This document shows, piece by piece, positions 15,727-23,731 of a stretch of 35,677 bases of DNA. The notes beneath the pieces are model-generated. The model saw only the letters and a program-made list of their open reading frames with translations. It made no database searches and had not been told where the DNA came from. The stretch lies in contig JAEYRA010000100.1 of the NCBI GenBank assembly GCA_023409755.1, positions 1 through 35,677 of the forward strand. Direction: 5' to 3'. The translations under genes and the position numbers were made by a program. Position 1 is the stretch's first letter, and the number at the start of each line of letters is the position of its first letter. This DNA is from Bacillota bacterium. Its GTDB lineage: Bacteria; Bacillota; Clostridia; Christensenellales; UMGS416.

Positions 15727-16818
15727 TTACTCGATCCGGTTGGTGGAGGACAGACTCTTGCTGAGCATGAGGATGATCTTCAACAGCACCGCGTCATCGA
15801 AGGTGCGCAGGTCAAGACCCGTTGCCTTCTGGATCTTGTCCAGGCGGTAAATGAGGGTGTTGCGGTGGATGTAGAGCTTGCGCGAAGCCTCACTGAGGTT
15901 CAGGTTGTTCTCAAAGAACTTGGCAATGGTCTCGATGATCTCATCGGTCATCACCTTCTTGATGCTCTCGGTGTAGGCCAGCTCGTAAAAACGGCGGCGA
16001 ATGTCCCGCGGGACTTCCTGCAGGAAACGCTCCAACATCAGCTGGTGGAACATGTATACACGGCCGTTGGACTGCTGCATCAGGCCCAGGTTGATGGCCT
16101 CCTGCGCCTCGGTGAACGAATCGCGCACGCCAATGAGCCCACGCTTGATGCCGCCCACACCCAAGCAGGCCTTGAAGTTCACTTCGTTGGACAGGGTGTC
16201 GTCCATCGCCTGCACCAGCTGGATGATGTCCTCCATCTCGTCCTCATCCTCCAACTGGCGGACAAGAGCCACGACATAACGGTTGAGCGCCACCACCACA
16301 TCGCCCTTGGCACGAGGAAACACCTTCATCAGCGTGTCGTACAGCAACGACGCGTCGCCCTCAAAGGTCTGCACCAGAATGACGCAGCGCTTGGCGTTGG
16401 CATCCAGCTTAAAATCGCGGACGGCTTCCTGCACTTCCAACGGGTCGGCCTTGTCCATGAGCAGAGCCTTGAAGATCTCCTCCCGGCCTGGCTTGCGAAT
16501 GGATGTTTTGAGAATCTCTGCCAGCAAGGAGGACAGCAGATAACCGGAGCTGCCCACCTCCTGCATCGCGCCGTCAATGACCAGCACCAGCGGCTTGTAG
16601 TTGTCGCTGGGCAGCTGGAAATAGCACCGGTTAGCTTCTGCCACCTCGGCCCGACCTTCGGTAAACGCAGCCTGTTCCAGCCAGCTGTCCACCGTTCCCA
16701 CCGCGGACGCCTCGCTCGAATAGAGCACATCTCCCATTTCGTCCAAAAGGCTGATCTGCAGGCCAAGATGCTCGGAGGCTTCCTGTAGGGCCTTCATCAA
16801 TTTCCCATCCAGATGCAT
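15727..16818 (-). CDS. CdaR/PucR-family transcriptional regulator
   Basis: 363 residues from ATG 16818; the AAGGAG of its ribosome binding site overlaps an earlier in-frame ATG (16833), which is therefore not the start. The C-terminal 60 residues form the PucR-type helix-turn-helix (FFENNLNLSEASRKLYIHRN followed by TLIYRLDKIQ). The centre (about 125-250) matches the GGDEF-like CdaR domain, and the N-terminal 110 residues (LGLQISLLDEMGDVLYSSEA) look like a ligand-sensing GAF/PAS-like fold. Such proteins often control sugar or diacid uptake. It lies after the msmX-type ATPase gene, behind that gene's hairpin, and has a palindrome just before its start. Confidence 0.9.
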   Translation of the reverse strand: MHLDGKLMKALQEASEHLGLQISLLDEMGDVLYSSEASAVGTVDSWLEQAAFTEGRAEVAEANRCYFQLPSDNYKPLVLVIDGAMQEVGSSGYLLSSLLAEILKTSIRKPGREEIFKALLMDKADPLEVQEAVRDFKLDANAKRCVILVQTFEGDASLLYDTLMKVFPRAKGDVVVALNRYVVALVRQLEDEDEMEDIIQLVQAMDDTLSNEVNFKACLGVGGIKRGLIGVRDSFTEAQEAINLGLMQQSNGRVYMFHQLMLERFLQEVPRDIRRRFYELAYTESIKKVMTDEIIETIAKFFENNLNLSEASRKLYIHRNTLIYRLDKIQKATGLDLRTFDDAVLLKIILMLSKSLSSTNRIE

Positions 16819-16833
16819 GGGTGTCTCCTTCAT

Positions 16834-16850
16834 TTGGATTTACAATCCAA
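16834..16850. promoter_or_regulatory. Palindrome TTGGATT-TAC-AATCCAA before the CdaR-like gene
   Basis: Perfect 7-bp inverted repeat with a 3-base centre, ending 16 bases before the regulator ATG, next to its ribosome binding site. It could be an operator for autoregulation or a small mRNA hairpin that limits translation. No good sigma-A promoter is visible nearby. Confidence 0.55.
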
Positions 16851-16866
16851 TCCCAACCGTTGTAGA

Positions 16867-16901
16867 AAGGCAGAGCATAACCTTCGATCATGCTCTGCCT
16901 T
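16867..16901 (-). terminator. Hairpin terminator after the MsmX-type ATPase gene
   Basis: 12-bp perfect stem (AAGGCAGAGCAT with ATGCTCTGCCTT) and an 11-base loop, starting 29 bases after the ATPase stop and followed by a short TTTCT. The T run is weak, so some read-through into the regulator gene is likely. Confidence 0.7.
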
Positions 16902-16929
16902 CTAACACATCCTTTGTTCGCGAACTGCG

Positions 16930-18048
16930 TCAGTTCTTAACGATGGTCATTTCCGTCTCTTTGTCGAAGAGATGGACGTTGTACAGATCGAACGCGACCT
17001 TGATCTGATCGTTCGTTCTGGAAAGGCTGCGGGCATCAACCACTGCGGTAACGGTGCTGTCCTTGCCCTCGAAGAGCAGGTACAGGTTGGTCTCGGCGCC
17101 CATCAATTCTACCACGTCCACCTTGGCCGACGCAACAGCGGCGCTGAAGGTCTCAATGCTCTCCTGGTCGTCCTTGATGTCTTCCGGACGGACGCCCATG
17201 ATGACTTCCTTGCCAACGTACGCGGTGTCAATCTGCGCGGCGCGGGCTTCGGGAATCTTCAGCTTGTGGGGCCCGAAGGTCACGAACAGGTCGCTGCCTT
17301 CCTTCACCAGGGTCACGTCGAAGAAGTTCATGGGCGGGGTGCCGATGAAGCCAGCGACGAAGAGGTTGACCGGCTTGTTGTAGAGGTTCTGCGGGTTGTC
17401 CACCTGCTGGATCAGGCCGTCCTTCATGACGACAATGCGCGTGCCCATCGTCATGGCTTCGGTCTGGTCGTGGGTGACGTAGATGAACGTGGTGTTCAGG
17501 CGCTGGTGGAGACGAATGATCTCCGCGCGCATCTGAACGCGCAGCTTGGCGTCCAGGTTGGACAGCGGCTCGTCCATCAGGAAGACCTTCGGCTCACGCA
17601 CGATGGCGCGGCCCAGGGCGACGCGCTGGCGCTGGCCACCGGAGAGGGCCTTCGGGCGACGGGTCAGGAGGTGATCGATGCTCAGCGTCTTGGCAGCTTC
17701 CTTCACGCGGCGGTCGATCTCAGCCTTGGGCATACGGCGCAGCTTCAGGCCGAACGCCATGTTGTCATACACCGTCATGTGCGGGTACAGGGCGTAGTTC
17801 TGGAACACCATCGCGATGTCGCGATCCTTCGGTGCTACGTCGTTCATCAGCTTGTCGCCGATGTACAGTTCGCCGTCGGTGATTTCCTCCAGACCGGCGA
17901 CCATGCGCAGGGTGGTGGTTTTGCCGCAGCCGGACGGACCGACGAGAACGATGAACTCACGGTCTTCAATGTCCAGATTGAAGTTGCTGACCGCCTGAAC
18001 ACCGCCGGCATAAATCTTGTAGATGTTCTTCAAAGAGACGTTCGCCAT
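16930..18048 (-). CDS. msmX: MsmX/UgpC-type carbohydrate ABC transporter ATP-binding protein
   Basis: 372 residues from ATG 18048 behind TAGGAGG. Walker A GPSGCGKTT (37-45), Q-loop MVFQNYALYPHMTV, signature LSGGQRQRVALGRA, Walker B VFLMDEPLSNLDAK and H-loop THDQTEAMT are all intact, and a C-terminal TOBE/MalK-like domain (about 240-372, with GVRPEDI) is present. Members act as shared ATPases for several sugar importers; no solute-binding protein or permease genes lie nearby, consistent with such a multitask orphan. The closeness of the CdaR-type regulator gene suggests carbohydrate-responsive control. The MacB-like permease upstream is a different ABC class and unlikely to be its partner. Confidence 0.95.
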   Translation of the reverse strand: MANVSLKNIYKIYAGGVQAVSNFNLDIEDREFIVLVGPSGCGKTTTLRMVAGLEEITDGELYIGDKLMNDVAPKDRDIAMVFQNYALYPHMTVYDNMAFGLKLRRMPKAEIDRRVKEAAKTLSIDHLLTRRPKALSGGQRQRVALGRAIVREPKVFLMDEPLSNLDAKLRVQMRAEIIRLHQRLNTTFIYVTHDQTEAMTMGTRIVVMKDGLIQQVDNPQNLYNKPVNLFVAGFIGTPPMNFFDVTLVKEGSDLFVTFGPHKLKIPEARAAQIDTAYVGKEVIMGVRPEDIKDDQESIETFSAAVASAKVDVVELMGAETNLYLLFEGKDSTVTAVVDARSLSRTNDQIKVAFDLYNVHLFDKETEMTIVKN

Positions 18049-18414
18049 GCTTCTACCTCCTAATACCGCGCAGCCGCGGCACATCCTGTATGCGAGTATT
18101 ATAATAAATACCCACGCGAAATACTATGTACATGCTGCACAAATAATGATCAGTAAAAATAGGATAGTCTGCCTATTGATTTGTGAAGTTTATACGAAAT
18201 TGATGTTTTGCAATATACCCGACACAACTGTTGAAAATCCCACTGTAAAGCCAAATTCCGTGATATGAGGTACAAAAAACGACGCTTATTTACAAGTAAT
18301 CCCAATCACTTTACTTGGTATTTACATTCGATTGAATGCAATGTTTTGTGCAACCTGACCAAAGGTTTCCAGGGAGGCATTCAGTATACCTCCCCCAGCG
18401 CTTCGGCGCAACCA
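18049..18414. other. AT-rich intergenic region before msmX
   Basis: 366 bases without a credible gene, clearly AT-richer than the surroundings. On the minus strand a perfect TATAAT lies about 35-40 bases before the ATPase ribosome binding site, but its -35 is poor. A GGGAGG/CCTCCC hairpin (18372-18394) stands just past the MacB-like stop without a T run. A 6-bp repeat AAGTAA/TTACTT lies near 18294-18316. I see no known riboswitch pattern; the length suggests a regulated leader. Confidence 0.5.
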
Positions 18415-19572
18415 TCAGTCGGACCGCAGCGCAACCACCGGCAGCAACAGTGCAGCGCGCCGTGCCGGGGCGATGCCAAACACCAGCCCCACCAACATGG
18501 AGAAGCCAACGCCAACGATTGGGGCAGTCGGCGGGATGATGAGCGGAATGCCGGCGATGCCGCTGCCCGCCCAAGCCAGCAGCACCCCGCAGCCGATGCC
18601 GATGATGCCGCCCCCCACCGAGAGGAACAGCGCCTCCAGTAGGAACTGAAGCAGGATATGACTCTGCTGGGCGCCCAGAGCCTTCCGGATACCAATCTCC
18701 CGCACCCGCTCGTTGACGGACATGAACATCATATTCATGATGCCAATGCCCCCCACAAGAAGCGCCACGCCGGCCACGCACAGGATGACGTTCTTAAAGA
18801 TGCCCAGTACGTTGTCGGCCGCTTCGGTCTCTCCCTCAAGCGTCACCACCTTCACTGCACCAATGCGGGATTTCAGCAGCTGCACAGCCTGAATACTCAT
18901 TGGCTGCAGCGCGTCGGACGACTGCGCCGCCACCGAAATCTGCTCCACCGTGCGTGCCGCAAACCACCGATTGTACAAGGTGATGGGCAGATACACCACG
19001 CCGTCCTCCGAGAACATGCTGTTTTTGCTAACGACGCCCACCACTGTGCACTGCTGCCCGCCCACCAGAATGGCGCGGCCCAACGGGCTCTGCCCGGCGA
19101 AGAGTGCCTCGGCCAAGTTGTTGTCAAGCACCGCCGAGGGTTGAGCGTTTTCCTCCTCCCACTGGGTGAAGAACCGCCCCGAATCAAAATCCAGGCTCTC
19201 CATGCTGGGCAGCAGAGACTCACAGCCAATGACCTGGGCGCTTGCCTGGGCCGATCCGCAGCTCACATCGGCATACACGTCAGACTGAGCGGCCACCATG
19301 GCACCGCTTAACCGTTCGGCCAGCCACTTGCCATCCTCCACCCGCAGGCCCCGGGTGGCGTCCTTGTCGGCATAGAGCCAGGCGCGGTTGATGCCGATGG
19401 CGTTGAGTTCACTCTGCACCCGCACTTCCCCGCCCCGGCCAATGGCCAGCACCGCCATTACCGCCGCCACGCCAAAGCTGACGCCCAACACCGACAGCAC
19501 AGTCTTTAACCGCGCCGCACGCAGGGTACGCAGCACGCTGTGCACAATCTCCCAATAGAGGTTAGCGCACAT
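18415..19572 (-). CDS. MacB/FtsX-type ABC transporter permease
   Basis: 385 residues, ATG 19572 inside the end of the adaptor gene (11-base overlap). One membrane segment near the N-terminus (about 24-45), a large extracytoplasmic MacB_PCD domain (about 46-265), then an FtsX-type core with three membrane segments (about 268-380) carrying the hallmark GGIGIMNMMFMSVNERVREI and GIRKALGA. These type VII ABC proteins do mechanotransmission, driving peptide, antibiotic or lipid export together with an adaptor and an ATPase. The adaptor is encoded just upstream; no matching ATPase gene is adjacent. Confidence 0.94.
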   Translation of the reverse strand: MCANLYWEIVHSVLRTLRAARLKTVLSVLGVSFGVAAVMAVLAIGRGGEVRVQSELNAIGINRAWLYADKDATRGLRVEDGKWLAERLSGAMVAAQSDVYADVSCGSAQASAQVIGCESLLPSMESLDFDSGRFFTQWEEENAQPSAVLDNNLAEALFAGQSPLGRAILVGGQQCTVVGVVSKNSMFSEDGVVYLPITLYNRWFAARTVEQISVAAQSSDALQPMSIQAVQLLKSRIGAVKVVTLEGETEAADNVLGIFKNVILCVAGVALLVGGIGIMNMMFMSVNERVREIGIRKALGAQQSHILLQFLLEALFLSVGGGIIGIGCGVLLAWAGSGIAGIPLIIPPTAPIVGVGFSMLVGLVFGIAPARRAALLLPVVALRSD

Positions 19573-20647
19573 TGTCCCGCACCCGCTGGCCGCTCTTTAA
19601 TGCCGACGGCTCCAATGCCACGCGATCCCCCACCGCCACGCCGGAAAGAACCTCGGCCGATGTATCGTTGAGACGGCCCACCTGCACCGGGGTGCGCAAG
19701 GCTCTGCCATTCACCACGCGGTACACATACAGCCCCGTCGAACCCTGCTCCAGCGCTTCCAGCGGAACAGCGACAGCCTGGGAGTTAGCCGTAATGATCT
19801 TCACATCCACTGACGCACCCAAGCGGGAGAAAAGACCGCGCTTCATGGGCACGATACTCACCACCGCCGCGCTGCGGCTGCCGGACTGGGTTTGCTGGGT
19901 CTGGGCCAGGGGCTTGATGGCCCGCACGACACCGGTACTCCTCTCATCCCCCAGGCAACCGCCGCTCAACTCCACCGCCATGCCCGGCTGGATACCAACG
20001 ACGTCCAGGTCCGCCACCACAGCATCAATCGTCAGTTCATCCATAGCGGCCACAGTTGCCGCGGCCATGCCCGCCGTGGCATACTGCCCCGCACGCACCT
20101 TAACCTCCAGCACCTCGCCCGCCAGTGCGCTGCGAACGCTGGCATTCTCCATCTGCTCCCGGGCCTTGCTGACCTTCAAGCGCGCCAGCTCAATTTGGGA
20201 ATCGGCACTTTCTTCCGTCGCCTTGGTCTGCCGGACGGCGTCAGTCACGTCCTCCGCATCCGCCGACACCGTCTGAGCCGCCGCCACGGCTTGGCGCAGT
20301 TCACCCTGGCTGGCATCAGTTCTTCGCGCCGCTCGCTTGGCAGCGTTCAGGGACGTCAACGCCTCATCCAGCTGCAGGGCCAGCAGGTTGTCATCCATAC
20401 GCGCCACCTCGTCGCCCACCGCGATGGTCTGCCCCTCCTCCACCGCCACCCGTGCCACTTTGCCAGCCATCGGCAGCAGCACCGCCTGGGTAGGCGCGGC
20501 CACCGTGCCATCGCAATCAATGGTGGTGGCAAACGACTGCAGCGACGCCGTCGTTGTTGTTGCCGACGTCGGCCGCACCACCAGCAACGTCACCACAGCC
20601 GCGGCGGCCACTAGTACCGTCGTTCCCAACAGGACCTTCTTCCCCAT
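19562..20647 (-). CDS. HlyD/MacA-type periplasmic-adaptor (membrane fusion) protein
   Basis: 361 residues from ATG 20647 behind GGAGGG. An N-terminal membrane anchor (about 4-24) is followed by a biotinyl-lipoyl-like half-domain (VLLPMAGKVARVAVEEGQTI), a helical hairpin rich in Ala/Glu/Gln (about 85-160), the second lipoyl half (ALAGEVLEVKVRAGQYA), a beta-barrel and a membrane-proximal domain ending GVAVGDRVALEPSALKSGQRV. This is the MacA-like partner of the overlapping MacB-like permease; in a one-membrane cell the two would form an export or envelope-stress channel. Confidence 0.92.
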   Translation of the reverse strand: MGKKVLLGTTVLVAAAAVVTLLVVRPTSATTTTASLQSFATTIDCDGTVAAPTQAVLLPMAGKVARVAVEEGQTIAVGDEVARMDDNLLALQLDEALTSLNAAKRAARRTDASQGELRQAVAAAQTVSADAEDVTDAVRQTKATEESADSQIELARLKVSKAREQMENASVRSALAGEVLEVKVRAGQYATAGMAAATVAAMDELTIDAVVADLDVVGIQPGMAVELSGGCLGDERSTGVVRAIKPLAQTQQTQSGSRSAAVVSIVPMKRGLFSRLGASVDVKIITANSQAVAVPLEALEQGSTGLYVYRVVNGRALRTPVQVGRLNDTSAEVLSGVAVGDRVALEPSALKSGQRVRDNVR

Positions 20648-20880
20648 GTCCACCCTCCGCACAAAACTTCTTTTAGTGTTGCGAGTGGGGGGCAGGTTAT
20701 GTATGAAGAATGATGGAACGGTAGCGAAAAGCGCCATCGACGTCACTCGTAAAAGTTGCCCGTACCCCCGCCGCTTTCATCATTGGATCAGCTGAATGGA
20801 TACCAGGAACGTTGCTATGGGACAAAAAACTACTGATGGAGAATCCTGCAGCACGCAGACCTTCGACAAGTCTTTACTGC
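20648..20880. other. Gap before the adaptor gene
   Basis: 233 bases with no credible gene. On the minus strand TTGTCC, 17 bases and TATCCA (about 20828-20800) are a weak promoter candidate for the adaptor-permease pair. No terminator is evident after the upstream reductase-like gene apart from a six-T run near 20824-20829 without a clear stem. Confidence 0.35.
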
Positions 20881-21594
20881 CTACAATCCCATCCTTTCAT
20901 AGAGAGCGCTGCGCTTCTCCGCCTTCATGTCCAATATGATGTCCCCATCCTCCGCACCTCTCTGCCGGAGGAGGGTGATGACGTCGCGCAGGAATTCATC
21001 GCTCCCCACAACGTAATAGAGGGGGTGATTGAGGAAATCCAGGCGCTCTATTTCCTCAGCCAGCTCCGCACGGTGGCGCAGGTGGTGCAGCGAAAGGCCT
21101 GGAGCATCCAGCGCCTGCAGCTCCTCCTGAAAGGGGTAGGTCTGCCTGCTGTTGACGGTGATGCTGCGCAGGGACGCGATCCCCCGGCGGTTCTGCGCAT
21201 AGCACAACGAAAGGGGCCGCACGGCAGACATGGCGACCCCCATGGAGAACACCACAAGGGGGCGTTCCTCCCGCCGCAGGGTGAGCCGGGAGCCGGACTT
21301 GAAGAGATACAGCGGATCCCCCACCCGATGGCGAGACAACGCTCGCTTGTACACCGAATCGCTGCTGTCGAGCCGAGTGGTGAAGCCCAGACGCCCTTCC
21401 TCCGGCAGTGTGGTGATGGACATGTGGCGCACCAGTTCTTTGTTCCGGACGTCACCCTCATTGAACCCCTCCAGCGCGACGTGAATGTGAGCGCCTTCCT
21501 CCCAGTGAAAGTCATCGGGGACAGGGAAGTAAAAGCTATTGATGCGCTCCCCTTCCGCTTTGATCTGGTTTATGGCAACCTGATGGATCTCCAT
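20881..21594 (-). CDS. Ferredoxin-NADP reductase-like FAD/NAD(P) oxidoreductase
   Basis: 237 residues from ATG 21594 behind AAAGGAG. Residues 1-105 fit the FAD-binding barrel (FHWEEGAHIHVAL, then RHMSITTLPEEG in place of the RxYS flavin motif, then GDPLYLFKSGSRLTL); residues 106-237 fit the nucleotide-binding half (VVFSMGVAMSAVRPL for the usual GGxGxxP loop, YYVVGSDEFLRDVI near the end). The NAD-loop is unusual, with Ala-Met-Ser in place of Gly-Ile-Ala-Pro. No iron-sulfur domain is attached, so it would take electrons from or give them to a separate partner. Monocistronic; its partner is not evident. Confidence 0.8.
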   Translation of the reverse strand: MEIHQVAINQIKAEGERINSFYFPVPDDFHWEEGAHIHVALEGFNEGDVRNKELVRHMSITTLPEEGRLGFTTRLDSSDSVYKRALSRHRVGDPLYLFKSGSRLTLRREERPLVVFSMGVAMSAVRPLSLCYAQNRRGIASLRSITVNSRQTYPFQEELQALDAPGLSLHHLRHRAELAEEIERLDFLNHPLYYVVGSDEFLRDVITLLRQRGAEDGDIILDMKAEKRSALYERMGL

Positions 21595-21624
21595 ACAGTC
21601 TCCTTTCCATATCGGCCATATACT

Positions 21625-21666
21625 TTGTATACAATTATCTTTTACCATATTCCATGTAATTGTCAA
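21625..21666 (-). promoter_or_regulatory. Putative promoter and operator of the reductase-like gene
   Basis: Minus strand: perfect TTGACA (21666-21661), then GATAAT (21639-21634) after an overlong 21-base spacer, then the perfect 10-bp palindrome TTGTATACAA (21634-21625) overlapping the expected start of transcription. A TNGT-N2-ACNA palindrome is the shape of many GntR-family operators, suggesting repression; the regulator is not in the window. Confidence 0.5.
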
Positions 21667-21830
21667 GCAGAAAAGACGAACTCTCTGAAAAAACATTTCA
21701 CTGAGTAAAAAAGCGGATGGGGACGGTAATGGACAGTCACCCATACCCGACGGCCCGAAAGCACACCAAATGGCTCCACACTTGTAACCCAGAACCCCAA
21801 CCGACGGTGCCGAGCGAGGGCACAGAGAAC
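21667..21830. other. Spacer between DUF975 terminator and reductase promoter
   Basis: No gene seen. It contains one imperfect inverted repeat (GGTAATGG with CCCATACC, about 21726-21748) and two T-rich stretches on the minus strand. Confidence 0.4.
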
Positions 21831-21865
21831 AAAAGCGCCACCCCGGCAAGGCCGGTGGTGACGCT
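21831..21865 (-). terminator. Rho-independent terminator after the DUF975 gene
   Basis: Minus strand: outer 9-bp stem AGCGTCACC/GGTGGCGCT (one G-T pair) extended by CCGGC/GCCGG around a CTT loop, followed by TTTTG. It is the second of two tandem hairpins past the stop. Confidence 0.88.
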
Positions 21866-21888
21866 TCGATCCAGAGGGACGGGCCAAA

Positions 21889-21932
21889 CGTTCCGGTTGG
21901 CGCGTGGGTTCCACCCACGGCACCGCAGAACG
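21889..21932 (-). other. Large imperfect hairpin directly after the DUF975 stop
   Basis: About 18 base pairs: CGTTC/GAACG, CGGT/ACCG, GC/GC and CGTGGGT/ACCCACG with a 3-base loop and small bulges. It begins two bases past the stop codon and has no T run; with the terminator 24 bases further on it may act as a tandem stop or 3'-end stabiliser. Confidence 0.65.
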
Positions 21933-21934
21933 CC

Positions 21935-22747
21935 TCAGACCATGAGAGGATCGGCCGGTTCGAGGGGCATGTGCCCGCCGTCGATGGCGGCCTGCAGGAT
22001 GTCCCGGTAGACGATGGAGTACATGCCCAAATGCATGGGGGTCACCCAAAGGACGATGGCCGCGAATATGCCAATGATCAAACAGCAGATGGCAAGCCCC
22101 GAAGCCAAACCATACAGGAACAGGATACAATCAATGCCGAAGAGCCGGCCTTTGTACCCGCGCGTCATGTTTTGGGAGATGCGCAGCGCGTCCCGCGGGG
22201 TCATGTCGGGGTAACGCAGCACCAGCATGGGCGCCATGCGGTATTCATACCACTTGACGATGCCCGGTACGATGAACAGCAGACCCCACAGGAATGTCCA
22301 CAGCGTAATCCAGCCATAAACGGCCATGTACCGCTTCCAGTTGGCGGCAAACCGGGCCCACTCCCGCTGGAAGGAGGGCTTCTGCCCATCCATCAGCTGC
22401 AGCGTGGCGTTGTAGGTGCCCAGCATCGCCGCTTCCGTCACAATCTCCGACAGGACACTCACCGCCATGAGCAGAAGATACAGACCACCGAACAAACCGA
22501 TGACAGGCACCAGCAGCGTCAGTATGCGCTCCATGCTCTGCCCTATGTGGCTATCCAGCAGGCTTAAGGGCAGCACCGACGCCTGCATGGCGATTTGCAG
22601 CGGCACCGACACCACCGAGATGATCGTGCCCACCACCATGCCGATGCCAAGAACGATGAGTGAGATGACCCACAGTACCTTATAGTTGTCCCTTAGCAAC
22701 TGGTAAGACTCGCTATGCACGATGCCAACGGTCTTTTTGCCTCCCAT
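21935..22747 (-). CDS. DUF975-family polytopic membrane protein
   Basis: 270 residues from ATG 22747 behind GGAGGAA. About six hydrophobic segments; the conserved DUF975 phrase is LLFIVPGIVKWYEYRMAPML followed by YPDMTPRDALRISQNMTRGYKGRLF. The family is common in Clostridia, of unknown function, related to the glycerophosphoryl-diester/YciC-type membrane domain. Monocistronic between its own promoter and tandem hairpins, with a divergent MBL gene on the other side. Confidence 0.92.
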   Translation of the reverse strand: MGGKKTVGIVHSESYQLLRDNYKVLWVISLIVLGIGMVVGTIISVVSVPLQIAMQASVLPLSLLDSHIGQSMERILTLLVPVIGLFGGLYLLLMAVSVLSEIVTEAAMLGTYNATLQLMDGQKPSFQREWARFAANWKRYMAVYGWITLWTFLWGLLFIVPGIVKWYEYRMAPMLVLRYPDMTPRDALRISQNMTRGYKGRLFGIDCILFLYGLASGLAICCLIIGIFAAIVLWVTPMHLGMYSIVYRDILQAAIDGGHMPLEPADPLMV

Positions 22748-22779
22748 ACTTCATTCCTCCACATTTTCATTACAATGGT

Positions 22780-22808
22780 ATCATATCCTGCGGCCCGCCG
22801 CACCGCAA
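22780..22808 (-). promoter_or_regulatory. Sigma-A promoter of the DUF975 gene
   Basis: Minus strand: TTGCGG (22808-22803), 17 bases, TATGAT (22785-22780). Transcription would start near 22773, 26 bases before the ATG. It diverges from the promoter at 22874-22902. Confidence 0.8.
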
Positions 22809-22873
22809 GAGGGACTGTCCCAAACCCCCATTGAGGTGTGCCAAGACCGCATTTTGCACGCCGAACGCCTTTC

Positions 22874-22902
22874 TTGCCAGCCACCGCCGGCTGGGTTATG
22901 AT
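22874..22902 (+). promoter_or_regulatory. Sigma-A promoter of the MBL-GH3 pair
   Basis: TTGCCA (22874-22879), 17 bases, TATGAT (22897-22902). The start of transcription would be near 22909, leaving a short leader with AGGAG before ATG 22928. Confidence 0.8.
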
Positions 22903-22927
22903 GGTAGCAACGAGACAGGAGAACGGA

Positions 22928-23692
22928 ATGCAACCCTGGTTTTCGGTGGAGCAAATAGACCCGGCGACCTTTGCCATCAGCGAATACGGCCACTGGGAAC
23001 AGCCCCACAGCTACCTGGCGGTGGGCGAGCGCAGCGCCGTGCTCATTGACACGGGGCTGGGCGTGGTGAACATCGGCGCGGTGGTGCATTCCCTTACCAG
23101 CCTGCCCGTCGAGGTGGTGCTGACCCACGCCCACTGGGATCACATTGGCGGCTGCCGGCAGTATGAGCGCATTGCCGTCCACCGGGCCGAGGCACCCTGG
23201 CTGGCCGGGGCCTTCCCCCTGCCCGAAGCAGTGGTGCGCCAACAGCTGACCCGGGATCCCTGCGTCTTTCCCAAGGGGTTTGACCCGGCAGGATACACGA
23301 TTTACCGGGGCGGCGCCACCCGGCTGCTGACGGACGGCGACGTGCTTGACCTGGGCGGGCGGCGCTTGACCGTGCTGCACACGCCGGGGCACTCCCCCGG
23401 TCACCTGTGCCTGTGGGAGGAAGCCCGTGGCCTGCTCTTCTCGGGTGATCTCCTTTACCATGGTACGCTGGACGCCTGGTACCCCAGCACCGACCCGGTG
23501 GCCTTTGCCCGGTCGGTGGGGCGGCTGTGCGGCCTGTCGGTGCGCCGGCTGTTGCCGGGTCACTTCGCACTGGATGTGCTGCCAACGCTGGCGGGCCAGG
23601 TCGCCGACGCTTTCGCCGGGTTGGAGCGCAAGGGACTGCTGCACCATGGTGCCGGCATGTATACTTTTGATGACTTTTCCATCCACCTGTGA
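22928..23692 (+). CDS. Metallo-beta-lactamase-fold hydrolase (glyoxalase II-like)
   Basis: 254 residues from ATG 22928 behind AGGAG; the frame extends 30 codons upstream but through the promoter. The metal-binding motif THAHWDHIGG (H67, H69, D71, H72) and later ligands in TPGHSPGHL, FSGDLLY and LLPGH are intact, the arrangement of glyoxalase II/ribonuclease-Z-like thioesterase or phosphodiesterase members. Substrate unknown. The GH3 gene follows after 39 bases with no terminator, so the two are probably co-transcribed. Confidence 0.93.
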   Translation: MQPWFSVEQIDPATFAISEYGHWEQPHSYLAVGERSAVLIDTGLGVVNIGAVVHSLTSLPVEVVLTHAHWDHIGGCRQYERIAVHRAEAPWLAGAFPLPEAVVRQQLTRDPCVFPKGFDPAGYTIYRGGATRLLTDGDVLDLGGRRLTVLHTPGHSPGHLCLWEEARGLLFSGDLLYHGTLDAWYPSTDPVAFARSVGRLCGLSVRRLLPGHFALDVLPTLAGQVADAFAGLERKGLLHHGAGMYTFDDFSIHL

Positions 23693-23731
23693 GAGAACGG
23701 GCCTGTGCCCGATGAGAAAGAAGGGTGACGC

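Noticed and set aside
15352..16788. 478-codon plus-strand frame across the G5/3D and CdaR-like genes
   Set aside because: Crosses a terminator and a promoter of the minus strand and has shadow-like composition.
18023..18268. 81-codon plus-strand frame in the AT-rich gap
   Set aside because: No ribosome binding site, begins inside the ATPase coding region on the other strand, no family resemblance.
16930..19572. MsmX-type ATPase as the partner of the MacB-like permease
   Set aside because: The ATPase has a TOBE/MalK-type regulatory domain typical of sugar importers, and an AT-rich 366-base gap with its own leader separates the genes; MacB-type permeases use LolD-like ATPases.
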